Shown in pieces: positions 1 to 9,084 of a DNA stretch of 64,000 nt. The stretch is from NCBI RefSeq assembly GCF_018599245.1, contig NZ_JAHEVJ010000004.1, positions 124,001 to 188,000 of the forward strand, written 5' to 3'. The stretch comes from Aliiroseovarius lamellibrachiae. GTDB taxonomy: Bacteria > Pseudomonadota > Alphaproteobacteria > Rhodobacterales > Rhodobacteraceae. The translations under genes and the position numbers were made by a program. The notes under the pieces are model-generated. The model ran no database searches. It was not told the DNA's origin and was given only the letters and a program-made list of their open reading frames with translations. Numbering within the stretch: position 1 is the stretch's first letter; each line of letters starts with the position of its first letter.

Positions 1-99
1 TTGAGAAAACTCTCGTTTCCCCCACGCAATCATCCCAACTCCAACGATAAGGATCGCAATAAACAGTGTCAGCGCGTTAGACGCAATGTGACGCCACAT
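1..99 (-). CDS. mltG: MltG-like endolytic murein transglycosylase, N-terminal fragment
   Basis: Only the first 33 codons are in the window; the gene runs off the left edge. The start ATG (complement of 97-99) overlaps the fabF stop codon by one base (TGATG), which implies translational coupling. The visible peptide begins MWRHIASNALTLF and continues as a single hydrophobic membrane anchor ending near GMIAWGKREFSQ. This matches the N-terminus expected of MltG (YceG family), an inner-membrane enzyme that cleaves nascent peptidoglycan strands. mltG directly downstream of fabF is a common alphaproteobacterial order. The catalytic domain is not visible, so the call rests on the anchor and the context. 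Confidence 0.7.
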   Translation of the reverse strand, partial: MWRHIASNALTLFIAILIVGVGMIAWGKREFSQ

Positions 100-1361
100 C
101 AGTCCGTGACCTTCCCCATGACAAGGCTGGCGTTGGTGCCGCCAAAGCCAAAGCTGTTGGACAAGACCACATTGATCTCGCGCTCTTCTGCTTTGTTGGC
201 CGCCAAGCTCAAACGCGGCTTAACCGCCGGATTGTCGAGGTTAATCGTTGGCGGGGCAATCTGATCACGCATCGCCAGCACACAGAAAATCGCCTCAACC
301 GCCCCCGCAGCCCCAAGAAGGTGGCCGATCGAGCTTTTAGTCGAGCTCATGGTTACCTTTTCGGCAGCATCCCCGAGCAAGCGTTCCACCGCCTTCAGTT
401 CCACAGCGTCCGCCATCGTCGATGTTCCATGCGCGTTGATATAATCAACATCAGCAGGTTCCAAACCCGCGCGAGCAAGTGCCGCTTCCATCGCACGGAA
501 CCCACCATCACCATCCTCAGAAGGTGCGGTGATGTGATAGGCGTCGCCAGACAAACCATAGCCCAGCACTTCGGCATAAATCTTGGCCCCGCGCGCTTTG
601 GCATGTTCATATTCTTCCAGCACCACAATGCCGGCGCCCTCGCCCATAACAAACCCATCGCGGTCTTCGTCATATGGGCGGCTTGCGGCTTGTGGATCAT
701 CTTCGCGTTTGGTGGACAAGGCTTTACACGCATTGAAGCCCGCAATGCCGATCTCACAAATTGCGGCTTCTGCGCCACCAGCAACCATCACATCAGCGTC
801 GCCCAGCTGGATCAGCCGCGAAGCATCCCCAATCGCGTGCGCCCCTGTGGAACAGGCTGTCACGACAGCATGGTTGGGGCCTTTAAAGCCGTATTTGATC
901 GACACCTGACCAGAAATCAGGTTGATCAAGGATCCGGGGATAAAGAACGGCGAGACACGACGCGGTCCGCGTTCATGCAGCAAAACAGCGGTGTCAGCGA
1001 TTGAGCTTAGCCCACCAATGCCCGATCCAATCATCACACCGGTGCGTAATTTATCCTCTTCCTCTTCAGGAAGCCAACCTGCGTCTTTCAACGCCATATC
1101 CGATGCCGCGATGCCGTAAAGGATGAAATCATCAACTTTACGCCGCTCTTTTGGAAGCATCCAATCATCAGGGTTAAAGGTTCCATCAGATCCATCACCC
1201 AACGGAACTTCACACGCATATTTCGTTGTCACACGAGATGCGTCGAATTTCGTAATCGGACCTGCGCCCGATTGCCCATCTAGAATACGTTTCCAGGTTT
1301 CTTCGACACCACATGCCAACGGTGACACCATGCCCAGACCTGTAACTACCACTCGACGCAT
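99..1361 (-). CDS. fabF: Beta-ketoacyl-ACP synthase II (FabF)
   Basis: This is the elongating condensing enzyme of type-II fatty acid synthesis, joining malonyl-ACP to acyl-ACP in the cytoplasm. The 420-residue protein starts MRRVVVTGLGMVSP, the usual thiolase-fold opening. It carries the active-site cysteine in TACSTGAHAIG and the two catalytic histidines in NAHGTST and SSIGHLLGAAG; the C-terminus has the conserved SNSFGFGGTNAS. The reading frame is open 20 codons further upstream, but an AGAAGGGG ribosome site lies just before the ATG at 1361 and homologues start there. It is downstream of acpP and overlaps mltG, consistent with a fab operon. Confidence 0.97.
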   Translation of the reverse strand: MRRVVVTGLGMVSPLACGVEETWKRILDGQSGAGPITKFDASRVTTKYACEVPLGDGSDGTFNPDDWMLPKERRKVDDFILYGIAASDMALKDAGWLPEEEEDKLRTGVMIGSGIGGLSSIADTAVLLHERGPRRVSPFFIPGSLINLISGQVSIKYGFKGPNHAVVTACSTGAHAIGDASRLIQLGDADVMVAGGAEAAICEIGIAGFNACKALSTKREDDPQAASRPYDEDRDGFVMGEGAGIVVLEEYEHAKARGAKIYAEVLGYGLSGDAYHITAPSEDGDGGFRAMEAALARAGLEPADVDYINAHGTSTMADAVELKAVERLLGDAAEKVTMSSTKSSIGHLLGAAGAVEAIFCVLAMRDQIAPPTINLDNPAVKPRLSLAANKAEEREINVVLSNSFGFGGTNASLVMGKVTD

Positions 1362-1487
1362 TTTGCAGCCCCTTCTCAGGAATTCTAATTGTTCCACGCT
1401 TGATAGCGCGGCACGGCACATCTGGGCAAGGCGTTTTCAACCAAACTGCGAAAGGTCGCGCACCCAAACATGACGTTAAATAAAAAG

Positions 1488-1513
1488 AAAACGGCGCCCC
1501 GGGAGGCGCCGTT
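1488..1513 (-). terminator. Rho-independent terminator between acpP and fabF
   Basis: A perfect 10-bp stem (AAACGGCGCC / GGCGCCGTTT) with a short loop is followed, on the minus strand, by TTCTTTTTATTT. It lies just after the acpP stop and before fabF. It probably attenuates read-through, so that the very abundant ACP is made in excess over FabF. Confidence 0.8.
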
Positions 1514-1537
1514 TCCAAATGTCTCACCTAAAAAAGC

Positions 1538-1771
1538 TTAAGAAGCTTCGGTGATGAACTTTACAGCGTCGCCGAAAGTTTGAATTGTTTCAGCTGCATC
1601 GTCTGGAATTTCGATGCCGAACTCTTCTTCGAAAGCCATAACCAACTCTACGGTATCCAGGCTGTCAGCGCCAAGGTCGTCGATGAACGAAGCCGATTCC
1701 GTAACTTTGTCTTCTTCAACACCAAGGTGCTCAACAACGATTTTCTTCACACGATCTGCGACGTCGCTCAT
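1538..1771 (-). CDS. acpP: Acyl carrier protein
   Basis: This is the 77-residue acidic carrier that holds growing acyl chains on a 4'-phosphopantetheine arm. The modified serine is Ser37 in the DSLDTVEL motif (GADSL), and the length and four-helix pattern are standard. It sits between fabG (upstream) and fabF (downstream) on the same strand. About 240 bp of non-coding DNA precede it, so it can be transcribed from its own promoter, and a strong terminator follows it. The start ATG at 1771 begins [16 protein letters not shown] as in other alphaproteobacteria. Confidence 0.98.
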   Translation of the reverse strand: MSDVADRVKKIVVEHLGVEEDKVTESASFIDDLGADSLDTVELVMAFEEEFGIEIPDDAAETIQTFGDAVKFITEAS

Positions 1772-1918
1772 GATAAATCCTCACGTTTTCAGGGCATCTG
1801 CCCTTTGCATTCCGGCCTAAGGCCATCTTTCATTTGGCCCTCATGGGCCGCTCAGTTTCCCGCGCGTCTAGCCGAGAACCCCAAACGTGCTTTCACAGCC
1901 GGGGAAAAACCTGCGCCG

Positions 1919-1946
1919 CCTATAACACATCACTAACAATAGGCAA
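1919..1946 (-). promoter_or_regulatory. Candidate sigma-70-type promoter for acpP
   Basis: Read on the minus strand, TTGCCT (1946-1941) is followed after 16 bp by TATAGG (1924-1919), about 150 bp upstream of the acpP start in an otherwise gene-free stretch. This is a match by eye only. Confidence 0.35.
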
Positions 1947-2011
1947 ACGCTTTCCACCTTCAAGGGGGTGGAGGAATTGGCGCGCAAAAATACGCCAACC
2001 CGAATGTCTTA

Positions 2012-2749
2012 TCAGATCATCGCCATGCCGCCATTGACGTGCAACGTGGCCCCGGTTGTATACCCAGCCTCAGCCGAGGCGAGATACAGAACAGCCGCGG
2101 CAATTTCCTGTGCTTCGCCCATGCGGGCTGCTGGAATTTGCGCGTTGATCTTGCCTTTTTGATCATCTGTCAGCTTTTCGGTCATCGCAGTTGCAATAAA
2201 TCCGGGCGCCACACAGTTGGCGGTGATCCCGCGGCTGGCGACTTCGTAGGCAATTGATTTTGTCATGCCAACCATACCTGCCTTAGAGGCCGCATAGTTC
2301 ACCTGACCAGGGTTGCCGGTTGCCCCAACGATTGAGCTGATATTGATGATTCGACCCCAGCGGGATTTCATCATCGGACGCATCACCCCACGACAAAGGC
2401 GCATTGTGGACGTCAGATTGACGTTGATCACACTGTCCCATTCCTCATCCGACATGCGCATGAAAATCTGATCCCGTGTAATCCCGGCGTTATTCACCAA
2501 GATATCGACCGATCCCATCGCCTCAATCGCTTGTTTAGGAAGCGCGTCAACAGCTTCGCCATCAGACAGGTTGCACGGCAAAACATGCGCGCGCTCCCCC
2601 AGCTCGGACGCCAAAGCTTCCAAAGGTTCCACACGCGTCCCAGAGAGCGCAACAGTTGCCCCAGCCGCATGCAACGCTTTGGCGATAGCACCGCCAATTC
2701 CACCAGACGCGCCAGTAACCAGCGCATTTTTTCCAGTCAGATCAAACAT
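2012..2749 (-). CDS. fabG: 3-oxoacyl-ACP reductase (FabG)
   Basis: FabG carries out the NADPH-dependent reduction of 3-ketoacyl-ACP in fatty acid elongation. The 245-residue short-chain dehydrogenase has the Rossmann motif TGASGGIGGAIA near the N-terminus, the NNAG motif and the catalytic Ser-Tyr-Lys set (NISSIVGATGNPGQVNYAASKAG region). The C-terminal ending HVNGGMAMI is typical of FabG rather than a generic SDR. It lies nine bases downstream of fabD on the same strand and upstream of acpP, the standard fabD-fabG-acpP order. Confidence 0.96.
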   Translation of the reverse strand: MFDLTGKNALVTGASGGIGGAIAKALHAAGATVALSGTRVEPLEALASELGERAHVLPCNLSDGEAVDALPKQAIEAMGSVDILVNNAGITRDQIFMRMSDEEWDSVINVNLTSTMRLCRGVMRPMMKSRWGRIINISSIVGATGNPGQVNYAASKAGMVGMTKSIAYEVASRGITANCVAPGFIATAMTEKLTDDQKGKINAQIPAARMGEAQEIAAAVLYLASAEAGYTTGATLHVNGGMAMI

Positions 2750-2758
2750 AGTACTTCC

Positions 2759-3697
2759 TTATTTCAAACTCTCAGCGGCGGCCGTGACATCATCAGGTGC
2801 CCCCACGGCGCGGCAGGTTACCTCTTTGGCAATCCGTCGGATCATTCCAGAAAGCGCTTTTCCGGCCCCGATTTCCCAAATTTCTGTCACACCCTTTGCC
2901 GCCATCCAAGACACAGATTCGCGCCAGCGGACCGACCCTGTGACCTGCTCCACCAACAAGGAACGAATAACAGCTGGATCTGACACTTCAGATGCGCGGA
3001 CATTTGCCACCAAGGGGACAATTGGTTGCTTCATATCGACGTCTGACAAGGCTTGCGCCATGGCCTCAGCCGCGGGTTGCATCAATTCGCAATGGAAAGG
3101 CGCGCTGACGGGCAACAAAAGCGCACGGCGCGCGCCTTTGGATTTTGCAATCTCAAGCGCCCGTTCAACGGCTTCTTTATGGCCAGAGACAACCACTTGG
3201 CCCGGATCATTGTCATTTGCTGCCTGACACACCTGACCTTGGGCGGCTTCAGCGGCAACAGCAGTCGCCGCTTCAAAGTCCAGCCCCAACAGGGCAGCCA
3301 TTGCACCGACACCGACAGGTACAGCCTCTTGCATGGCTTTGCCGCGAATACGAAGCAAACGCGCGGTGTCTGCGATGGAAAGCGTTCCTGCGGCGGCCAG
3401 TGCGGAATATTCACCCAACGAGTGCCCCGCCACAAACGCGGCGGCGTCCATACCAACCCCTTCGGCTTCCAAAGCTTTCACAGCGGCCAAGGATGTGGCC
3501 ATCAGCGCGGGTTGTGCATTTTGGGTCAATGTCAGTTCATCTTGCTGCCCGTCCCAGATCAAGGACGAGAGCTTTTCGCCAAGCGCCTCATCAACTTCAT
3601 CAAAAACAGCTTTTGCAGCTGGATAAGCATCGGCCAAAGACTTGCCCATACCAATTGATTGGGCGCCCTGCCCGGGGAATACGAATGCGCGGCTCAT
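2759..3697 (-). CDS. fabD: Malonyl-CoA:ACP transacylase (FabD)
   Basis: FabD loads malonyl groups from CoA onto ACP, the supply step for chain elongation. The 312-residue protein opens MSRAFVFPGQGAQ and has the nucleophile serine in GHSLGEYSALAAAG, the conserved APFHCELMQPA with the catalytic histidine, and the oxyanion-side GQGAQ motif. It is the first gene of the leftward fabD-fabG-acpP-fabF-mltG series. About 100 bp separate it from the leftward hypothetical membrane gene upstream. Confidence 0.97.
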   Translation of the reverse strand: MSRAFVFPGQGAQSIGMGKSLADAYPAAKAVFDEVDEALGEKLSSLIWDGQQDELTLTQNAQPALMATSLAAVKALEAEGVGMDAAAFVAGHSLGEYSALAAAGTLSIADTARLLRIRGKAMQEAVPVGVGAMAALLGLDFEAATAVAAEAAQGQVCQAANDNDPGQVVVSGHKEAVERALEIAKSKGARRALLLPVSAPFHCELMQPAAEAMAQALSDVDMKQPIVPLVANVRASEVSDPAVIRSLLVEQVTGSVRWRESVSWMAAKGVTEIWEIGAGKALSGMIRRIAKEVTCRAVGAPDDVTAAAESLK

Positions 3698-3794
3698 GGC
3701 CTCTCCCTCTCCCTTTAAACGTTCCTAAGGGGAATAGCCTGAGGGAAGATTGGGCGCAACGTGTTTAGGTTCCCGTGGGGCAAGTCATCCCAGC

Positions 3795-4382
3795 TTAAGC
3801 GCACAGTTGCTTTGCACGTTCACGCGCCAGGTCCGCAGAAATACGTTGCAGGAGCGGAAACAACAGGTCTTCGGCCCCAAACGCAATTTCCAATGCCTGT
3901 GGTGCATTGGCACGCCGGACATAAAGGACTGCATCCTCACCGACACGCTCCGGAGTGCTTAGAAAAAGCTCTCCGGCGTCGCGCAAAGGAAGATCAACGG
4001 TTGAAACAAAGCGACCATTTGCATGACGAATGCCCCGACGCAGCTCTTGGCGCTCCAGATCTACTTGCATTTCATCTCGGTGTTCATTTGCGCTTCCCCA
4101 AACGGCGACGCCCCCCAGCAACCCAAACAAAACAGTCACTGATATTTTAAATGATAACACCTCTGGGTGCACAGATGTTCCGGGCAACAGCCATAGCCCC
4201 GCTGCGACCAACAGAAATATCGCGCCAATATAGCGCGCAAAGCCGAGACCCAGACGTGTGAAAAGGCCAGCCGCTTCTTGCGATGTAATCATATAGCCCC
4301 ACCGGGCATGGGTCAGCTCAGGCCCATTATTGTCCTGCCCTCTTGGCCTAACAACTTGAATTCCTTCGACAACTACGCTCAT
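3795..4382 (-). CDS. Conserved hypothetical two-TM membrane protein
   Basis: The function is not recognised. The 195-residue protein has a soluble N-terminal stretch of about 45 residues, then two close hydrophobic segments (about residues 50-70, IGAIFLLVAAGLWLLPG, and 80-97, SVTVLFGLLGGVAVWG). A charged cytoplasmic-type C-terminal half of about 95 residues follows, rich in Arg/Glu and Leu. A GGGTGG ribosome site precedes the ATG at 4382. It is leftward, upstream of fabD, and divergent from rpsF. It resembles uncharacterised proteins of Roseobacter-type genomes, but no domain name can be given from sequence alone. Confidence 0.7.
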   Translation of the reverse strand: MSVVVEGIQVVRPRGQDNNGPELTHARWGYMITSQEAAGLFTRLGLGFARYIGAIFLLVAAGLWLLPGTSVHPEVLSFKISVTVLFGLLGGVAVWGSANEHRDEMQVDLERQELRRGIRHANGRFVSTVDLPLRDAGELFLSTPERVGEDAVLYVRRANAPQALEIAFGAEDLLFPLLQRISADLARERAKQLCA

Positions 4383-4548
4383 TTTTCCACCCTCAGTTCA
4401 GTCCTTGCTTGGCGTTAACCATTTTAAAGTAAGATGGCGGGAATGCGGCAAGCTGCGGGCTTTGTGTTGACGTTCTGGGGGTTTTCTGTTGGCAGGGCCT
4501 GGTTCGGCCATAAAACCTCGTAGAAATGGGTATCGCGCCGATGTCAGC

Positions 4549-4576
4549 TTGCATCTTCACAAGAGCCGTGTATAAG
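4549..4576 (+). promoter_or_regulatory. Candidate promoter of the rpsF-rpsR-rplI operon
   Basis: TTGCAT (4549-4554) and TATAAG (4571-4576) are separated by 16 bp. They lie about 100 bp upstream of rpsF in the roughly 300-bp non-coding gap between two divergent transcription units. CTTG at the -35 is usual for alphaproteobacterial housekeeping promoters. Confidence 0.5.
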
Positions 4577-4678
4577 GCGCTGTCCTTTCCGCAAATACAT
4601 CAATGCGTCGCCTCTCGTGTGTGGGTCGTGGAAAGGTTGGGCCACACTTTGAAGCGCGTCTAATGAACAGGAGCTAAC

Positions 4679-5035
4679 ATGCCCCTTTATGAGCATGTCT
4701 TCATCTCGCGTCAGGATCTTTCCAACACGCAAGCTGAAAACCTTGTCGAACATTTTGGCACAGTTCTGGCTGACAACGGCGGTAAAGTCGTTGAAAGCGA
4801 GTACTGGGGTGTCAAAACGATGGCCTACAAGATCAACAAGAACCGCAAAGGGCACTATGCCTTTCTGAAAACCGACGCGCCTGCCGCTGCGGTTCAGGAA
4901 ATGGAACGCCTGATGCGCCTGCATGACGACGTTATGCGTATCTTGACCATCAAGGTCGACGATCACGCCGAAGGTCCGTCGGTACAAATGCAAAAACGTG
5001 ACGAACGCGGCGACCGCCGTGGCCGTGACCGCTAA
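4679..5035 (+). CDS. rpsF: 30S ribosomal protein S6
   Basis: S6 is a small-subunit protein that pairs with S18 on 16S rRNA. The 118-residue sequence starts MPLYEHVFISRQDLS and contains the family signature YWGVKTMAYKINKNRKGHY. A basic, arginine-rich tail (GDRRGRDR) extends the protein beyond the E. coli core. The AGGAG ribosome site is followed by ATG at 4679. rpsR and rplI follow closely on the same strand, the conserved ribosomal operon. Confidence 0.98.
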   Translation: MPLYEHVFISRQDLSNTQAENLVEHFGTVLADNGGKVVESEYWGVKTMAYKINKNRKGHYAFLKTDAPAAAVQEMERLMRLHDDVMRILTIKVDDHAEGPSVQMQKRDERGDRRGRDR

Positions 5036-5054
5036 GTTCGGAAGGATCTAACCA

Positions 5055-5282
5055 ATGGCTAGCAAACCGTTTTTCCGCCGCCGCAAAGTTTGCCCCTTCT
5101 CGGGCGACAATGCACCGAAGATCGATTACAAAGACACCCGTCTTTTGCAGCGCTACATCTCTGAGCGCGGTAAAATCGTCCCTTCACGTATCACCGCCGT
5201 CTCGGCCAAGAAGCAACGTGAATTGGCCCGCGCCATCAAACGTGCCCGCTTCCTCGCCTTGCTGCCCTATTCTGTGAAGTAA
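5055..5282 (+). CDS. rpsR: 30S ribosomal protein S18
   Basis: This is the 75-residue S18, which binds S6 and the central domain of 16S rRNA. The motif [16 protein letters not shown] and the later [25 protein letters not shown] block (split here only for naming) are typical of the family. It begins 19 bases after rpsF and ends 10 bases before rplI, each with its own Shine-Dalgarno sequence (GGAAGGA, AAGGAGA). Confidence 0.98.
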   Translation: MASKPFFRRRKVCPFSGDNAPKIDYKDTRLLQRYISERGKIVPSRITAVSAKKQRELARAIKRARFLALLPYSVK

Positions 5283-5292
5283 GGAGAACATC

Positions 5293-5910
5293 ATGCAAGT
5301 TATCCTTCTGGAACGTGTGGCCAAGCTTGGTCAAATGGGCGACGTTGTTGACGTGAAGTCGGGTTACGCCCGCAACTTCCTGTTGCCACAAGGCAAAGCT
5401 TTGACAGCCTCAAAAGCCAACATCGCTGGTTTTGAAGCACAAAAAGCGCAGCTGGAAGCCAACAACCTTGAAACCAAGACAGAAGCCGAAGCATTGGCTG
5501 AAAAACTTGGTGGTCAGCAGTTCATCGTGATTCGTTCGGCTTCGGATGCCGGCGCCCTTTACGGTTCGGTCACCCCGCGTGACGCCGCAACGGTTGCCAC
5601 CGAAGCAGGCTTCACAGTGGACAAGAAACAGATTTCGCTGCAAGCCCCGATCAAAGATCTTGGTCTGCACACTGTTTCGGTCAAACTGCACCCTGAGGTT
5701 GAAGTTGAGATCGACCTGAACGTTGCCCGCTCGGAAGAAGAAGCCGAGCTTCAGGCAAGCGGCAAATCGATCCAAGAGCTGGCAGCTGAAGCTGAAGCTG
5801 AAGCAGAGTTTGAAATCGCCGAACTGTTCGACGAACTCGGCGCTGCTGCCTCGGACGATGACGAGGACGCCCCTGCTCCCGCAGCTGAAGAAGCTTCGGA
5901 AGAAGAGTGA
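5293..5910 (+). CDS. rplI: 50S ribosomal protein L9 with long acidic C-terminal tail
   Basis: L9 is a two-domain large-subunit protein joined by a long helix. The N-terminal domain ([19 protein letters not shown], then [13 protein letters not shown]) and C-terminal domain ([26 protein letters not shown]) are complete by about residue 150. The protein continues for about 55 residues of Ala/Glu/Asp-rich sequence to 205 residues, against about 149 in E. coli. The tail looks disordered and highly negative; such extensions are seen in alphaproteobacterial L9. It is the last gene of the operon and is followed by a terminator. Confidence 0.97.
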   Translation: MQVILLERVAKLGQMGDVVDVKSGYARNFLLPQGKALTASKANIAGFEAQKAQLEANNLETKTEAEALAEKLGGQQFIVIRSASDAGALYGSVTPRDAATVATEAGFTVDKKQISLQAPIKDLGLHTVSVKLHPEVEVEIDLNVARSEEEAELQASGKSIQELAAEAEAEAEFEIAELFDELGAAASDDDEDAPAPAAEEASEEE

Positions 5911-5932
5911 TCTTCGCGACATAAGCATTAAG

Positions 5933-5962
5933 AAAGCCGCTCCGAATTGGGGCGGCTTTTTT
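5933..5962 (+). terminator. Terminator of the rpsF-rpsR-rplI operon
   Basis: The stem AAAGCCGC..CC / GG..GCGGCTTT with a GAATT loop runs into a T tract (CTTTTTTAT), 20 bases after the rplI stop. Confidence 0.85.
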
Positions 5963-6280
5963 ATATTCGCTGCCTAAAATATCCAGACCGGGCGCGCGCC
6001 CATCCGGCATGCCCCCCAATCATTCGACAACTCGTCCCCGCCAAGTTCGACAAAGACATCATGCGTGCAATATGTGGAATGACGTTTCCTTGCCCGCCGC
6101 GTGTACCGCCATCGGGGAACCATCACCTCAACCTATGCTTTCCCCCCGCTTGGTTGCGGCAGAGTGGTATTTTGGCCCCCTTACCCACAGCCCCACAGCG
6201 GAGAGGTGGACATAGCAGAAGGTCGCGCATCACAATCATCTTGCTTTCGTGTTGCTCCAACCCGCACTAGGCTCGGCGAT
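5963..6280 (+). other. Non-coding stretch between rplI terminator and transglycosylase gene
   Basis: About 320 bp are without a convincing gene. An open frame continues upstream from the transglycosylase gene to 6101, but its sequence is low-complexity, has no ribosome site and would precede the lipoprotein signal. No clear promoter, repeat or RNA structure was recognised. Confidence 0.5.
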
Positions 6281-6793
6281 ATGACTGTATTCTCTAACAT
6301 ATCCCGCCGTCATCTTTTGCTGCTTGGTTTTGGGCTTACGCTGACGGCCTGCGCCCGTGGGCGGCGTGGGCGGAAGGTCAACACATCGGCCCCCAACCCC
6401 ACATCGGGCTTCAACCCACCTCTTTACCCCAATGAAACACCCGAGTTGCGCGCCCAGATCAACAAATGGGCGGATTTTTATGACATTCCGCGGGTATTGG
6501 TGCACCGGCAAGCCATCCGAGAAAGCACACACCGACCCTGGGCGCGAAATGGCCCCTATTGGGGGCTGCTGCAAATCTTGCCGCAAACGGCACGGACAAT
6601 GGGGCACCGAGGCCCAGCCAATGAGTTATTAGACGCGGACACAAACCTGAAATACGCGGGGAAATACCTAAAAGGTGCATATCTGGTGTCAGGTGGAAAT
6701 ATTGAGATGGCGATGAAATGGTATGCGCGCGGGTATTATTACGAAGCCAAGCGGTTGGGCCTCTTGGTGGAAACCGGGCTGCGCCCTGGATAA
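6281..6793 (+). CDS. Lipoprotein lytic transglycosylase (SLT domain)
   Basis: This is a 170-residue protein with a lipoprotein signal (SRRHLLLLGFGLTLTAC, lipobox LTAC with Cys about residue 23). It is predicted to be anchored in a membrane facing the periplasm. The rest is a short goose-lysozyme-like SLT domain: the catalytic glutamate lies in RQAIRESTHRP, followed by YWGLLQILPQTARTMG and the C-terminal repeat-like AMKWYARGYYYEAKRLGLL. It would cleave peptidoglycan glycan strands to 1,6-anhydro products. ATG 6281 is chosen because the signal peptide starts there; the frame is open upstream but carries no signal. Confidence 0.8.
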   Translation: MTVFSNISRRHLLLLGFGLTLTACARGRRGRKVNTSAPNPTSGFNPPLYPNETPELRAQINKWADFYDIPRVLVHRQAIRESTHRPWARNGPYWGLLQILPQTARTMGHRGPANELLDADTNLKYAGKYLKGAYLVSGGNIEMAMKWYARGYYYEAKRLGLLVETGLRPG

Positions 6794-6904
6794 GGATGTG
6801 TTTGCTCAGACAGCTCACTCTGTTTCTGCATTGGGGTTTCTGTATTGGGTCTTTTTTTAACCGCCCCATGCGGGTAATCTCGTTTGAAAAGCCGAGGTAA
6901 AGCG

Positions 6905-7519
6905 ATGAAGAATGTGATCCATGGGCGCAGTCAGGTGGCGCGTTCTGCCAAAATCGAGGCTCCGGTTCGGCTGGAGCGTTTTTCCAAAGTCGCCGATCAT
7001 GCTTCCATGGGGCGAATGTCTTACCTTTCGGAGTTGTCCACGCTTGCGCGCCGCTGCCAGTTGGGGCGCTACTGCTCGGTTGCTCGGTTCGTAGAAATTG
7101 GCCCGATTGAACATCCTGTGGATTACCTTAGCTCCCATCCCTTCCAATACTCCAAACACCACTTCGCAAATCAAGAGGCCTGGGAAAGCTTTGAACGGTG
7201 CGAATTCGACGAAAAGCCCGGGGCCATTGTGGGAAATGATGTCTGGATTGGGCTAAACGCCGTTATCCTTAGGGGCGTCACAGTTGGGCATGGGGCCATT
7301 GTTGGCGCGGGGGCGGTTGTGACCAAAGATGTACCGCCATATGCAATTGTTGTGGGAAACCCTGCCAAAATTCTGCGCTACCGTTTTGATGCTGAAACCA
7401 TCCAGCGCCTGCTGGATGTGGCATGGTGGGATATGGAACTGGAAGAGCTGTCAGGCCTGCCATTTAATGACATTGAGGAAACGCTTCGCATGATGGAGCA
7501 GGCACAGGCACACCAATAA
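6905..7519 (+). CDS. Hexapeptide-repeat acetyltransferase (CatB/Vat-like)
   Basis: The protein has 204 residues with left-handed beta-helix repeats. The core contains [40 protein letters not shown] (cited in part) and the closing [12 protein letters not shown], typical of the xenobiotic/streptogramin acetyltransferase branch and of sugar O-acetyltransferases. It would use acetyl-CoA to acetylate a hydroxyl group; the substrate cannot be told. The [13 protein letters not shown] segment matches the loop before the coil in CatB-like enzymes. ATG 6905 has GAGGTAAAGCG just upstream; an earlier in-frame TTG at 6884 is less likely. It is a single-gene unit. Confidence 0.85.
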   Translation: MKNVIHGRSQVARSAKIEAPVRLERFSKVADHASMGRMSYLSELSTLARRCQLGRYCSVARFVEIGPIEHPVDYLSSHPFQYSKHHFANQEAWESFERCEFDEKPGAIVGNDVWIGLNAVILRGVTVGHGAIVGAGAVVTKDVPPYAIVVGNPAKILRYRFDAETIQRLLDVAWWDMELEELSGLPFNDIEETLRMMEQAQAHQ

Positions 7520-7685
7520 GGCGGAACGTGGGTCATCTGACAGCCGCTGAATGCATGGCTATTTGTTTTGACTACGGTCAGCACAAACTGCTTCAATCTC
7601 ACTCAAAACACCATAGTTGGTATCAATAGCACGCGCGTATTGAACGGGCTCGTTCGGGTCGCCCCTTTCAATTCCCCCAATACAA

Positions 7686-7711
7686 AAAAGGCCGCCCAAT
7701 GGGCGACCTTT
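7686..7711 (-). terminator. Trigger factor terminator
   Basis: A hairpin (AAAGGTCGCCCA / TGGGCGGCCTTT on the minus strand, one mismatch) is followed by a T-rich run, directly after the tig stop codon. Confidence 0.75.
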
Positions 7712-7731
7712 TGTAAACGATGTTGATCGTT

Positions 7732-9063
7732 TTATTCTTCTTCAAGAGCTTCCACAGCTTTTTGAAGATCGTCCTTCGACACTTCTTTTTCCGACACTTC
7801 TGCCAGCTCAATGATATAATCGACGACTTTATCTTCAAACAAAGGCGCTTGAATTTGCTGGCGCATCTGTGGGTTTTGCTGAACGAATTCAAAGAACTGA
7901 CGTTCTTGACCCGGATACTGACGCGCTTGGTTCATAACGGCTTGGGTAAAGTCGGCATCCGACACTTCCACGTTCGCTTTTTGACCCAGCTCAGCCAACA
8001 AAAGACCAAGACGCACACGACGTGCTGCCAAGGTTTTATGCTCTTCAGTTGGCTCGATTTCAGGGTGATCATGCCCCTGAACGTCAGGGTTTTCTTCGTG
8101 CCACAGCTGATGCGCGATTTGGTTGGCTTCAGCGTCCAAAAGGGATGGTGGCAGTTCAAATTCAACCAGTTTGTCCAGCTCATCAAGCAAGCCGCGTTTC
8201 ATAACCGCGCGTGCAGCGCCGCCAAACTCAGCTTCCAAACGCTCACTGATTTGGCCTTTCAGACCCGCAAGATCTTCTGCACCAAATTTGGTTGCCAGCT
8301 CATCATTGATTTCAGCGGCAACAGGCTCTTTTACTTCTTTCACAGTACATGTGAAAACAGCATCCTTGCCGGCCAAGTTCTCAGCGCCGTATTCGGCTGG
8401 GAACGTCACTTTAACGTCCAGCTCATCGCCAGCTTTCACACCAACCAGCTGCTCTTCGAAACCGGGGATAAAGCTGCCTGAGCCCAAAGTCAGAGGGTAA
8501 TCCTCAGCGGCGCCACCTTCAAAGGCTTCGCCGTCTACTTTACCCAAGAAGTCGATCACAACCTGATCACCGTCTTTGGCTTTTGACCCTTTTTTGCGGT
8601 CTTTAAAATCTTGAGCTGTCTCAGCCAGATTGGCCAGAGCTTCGTCAACATCAGCTTCAGCCGCTTTCACAACCAGCTTCTCAAGCTTGATGCCTTTCAG
8701 ATCAACCTCTGGAATGGCAGGCAGCGCCTCATAGGACATATCGACCTCGATGTCGTCGCCCTCTTTCCAATCTTCATTGGTCATTTTTACGTCAGGCTGC
8801 AAAGCTGGACGGTCGCCGCTGTCTTCAAAGTGCTTGTTCATCGCACCGTCAACAGCTTCTTGCATGGCTTCGCCCATCAGGCGTTGGCCAAACTGCTTTT
8901 TCAAAAGCGCCATCGGCACCTTGCCCTTGCGGAAACCTTTCATCTCCACTTCCGGCTGCGCTTCAACCAGCTTCTCATTGACTTTGGCGTCCAGATCCGC
9001 GGCAGGAACCACGATCTTATAACCGCGTTTCAAGCCTTCGTTCAGGGTCTCGGTGACCTGCAT
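7732..9063 (-). CDS. tig: Trigger factor (ribosome-bound chaperone and prolyl isomerase)
   Basis: This is a cytosolic chaperone docking at the ribosome exit tunnel. The 443-residue protein starts [16 protein letters not shown]. It shows the ribosome-binding signature [17 protein letters not shown] (about residues 42-58), an FKBP-type PPIase domain ([33 protein letters not shown]) and a helical C-terminal domain with acidic ending EALEEE. The frame stays open 33 codons upstream, but that extension is a translation of the tRNA-Leu gene, so ATG 9063 is the start. It is monocistronic between the tRNA and a terminator. Confidence 0.96.
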   Translation of the reverse strand: MQVTETLNEGLKRGYKIVVPAADLDAKVNEKLVEAQPEVEMKGFRKGKVPMALLKKQFGQRLMGEAMQEAVDGAMNKHFEDSGDRPALQPDVKMTNEDWKEGDDIEVDMSYEALPAIPEVDLKGIKLEKLVVKAAEADVDEALANLAETAQDFKDRKKGSKAKDGDQVVIDFLGKVDGEAFEGGAAEDYPLTLGSGSFIPGFEEQLVGVKAGDELDVKVTFPAEYGAENLAGKDAVFTCTVKEVKEPVAAEINDELATKFGAEDLAGLKGQISERLEAEFGGAARAVMKRGLLDELDKLVEFELPPSLLDAEANQIAHQLWHEENPDVQGHDHPEIEPTEEHKTLAARRVRLGLLLAELGQKANVEVSDADFTQAVMNQARQYPGQERQFFEFVQQNPQMRQQIQAPLFEDKVVDYIIELAEVSEKEVSKDDLQKAVEALEEE

Positions 9064-9084
9064 GTCGTTGTCCTTTATCATCTT

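Noticed and set aside
6101-6280. Upstream extension of the small lytic transglycosylase
   Set aside because: It would bury the lipoprotein signal 60 residues inside the protein and has no ribosome site.
7378-7602. 74-residue minus-strand frame overlapping the acetyltransferase
   Set aside because: It lies mostly inside a clear gene on the other strand and has serine-rich low-complexity sequence.
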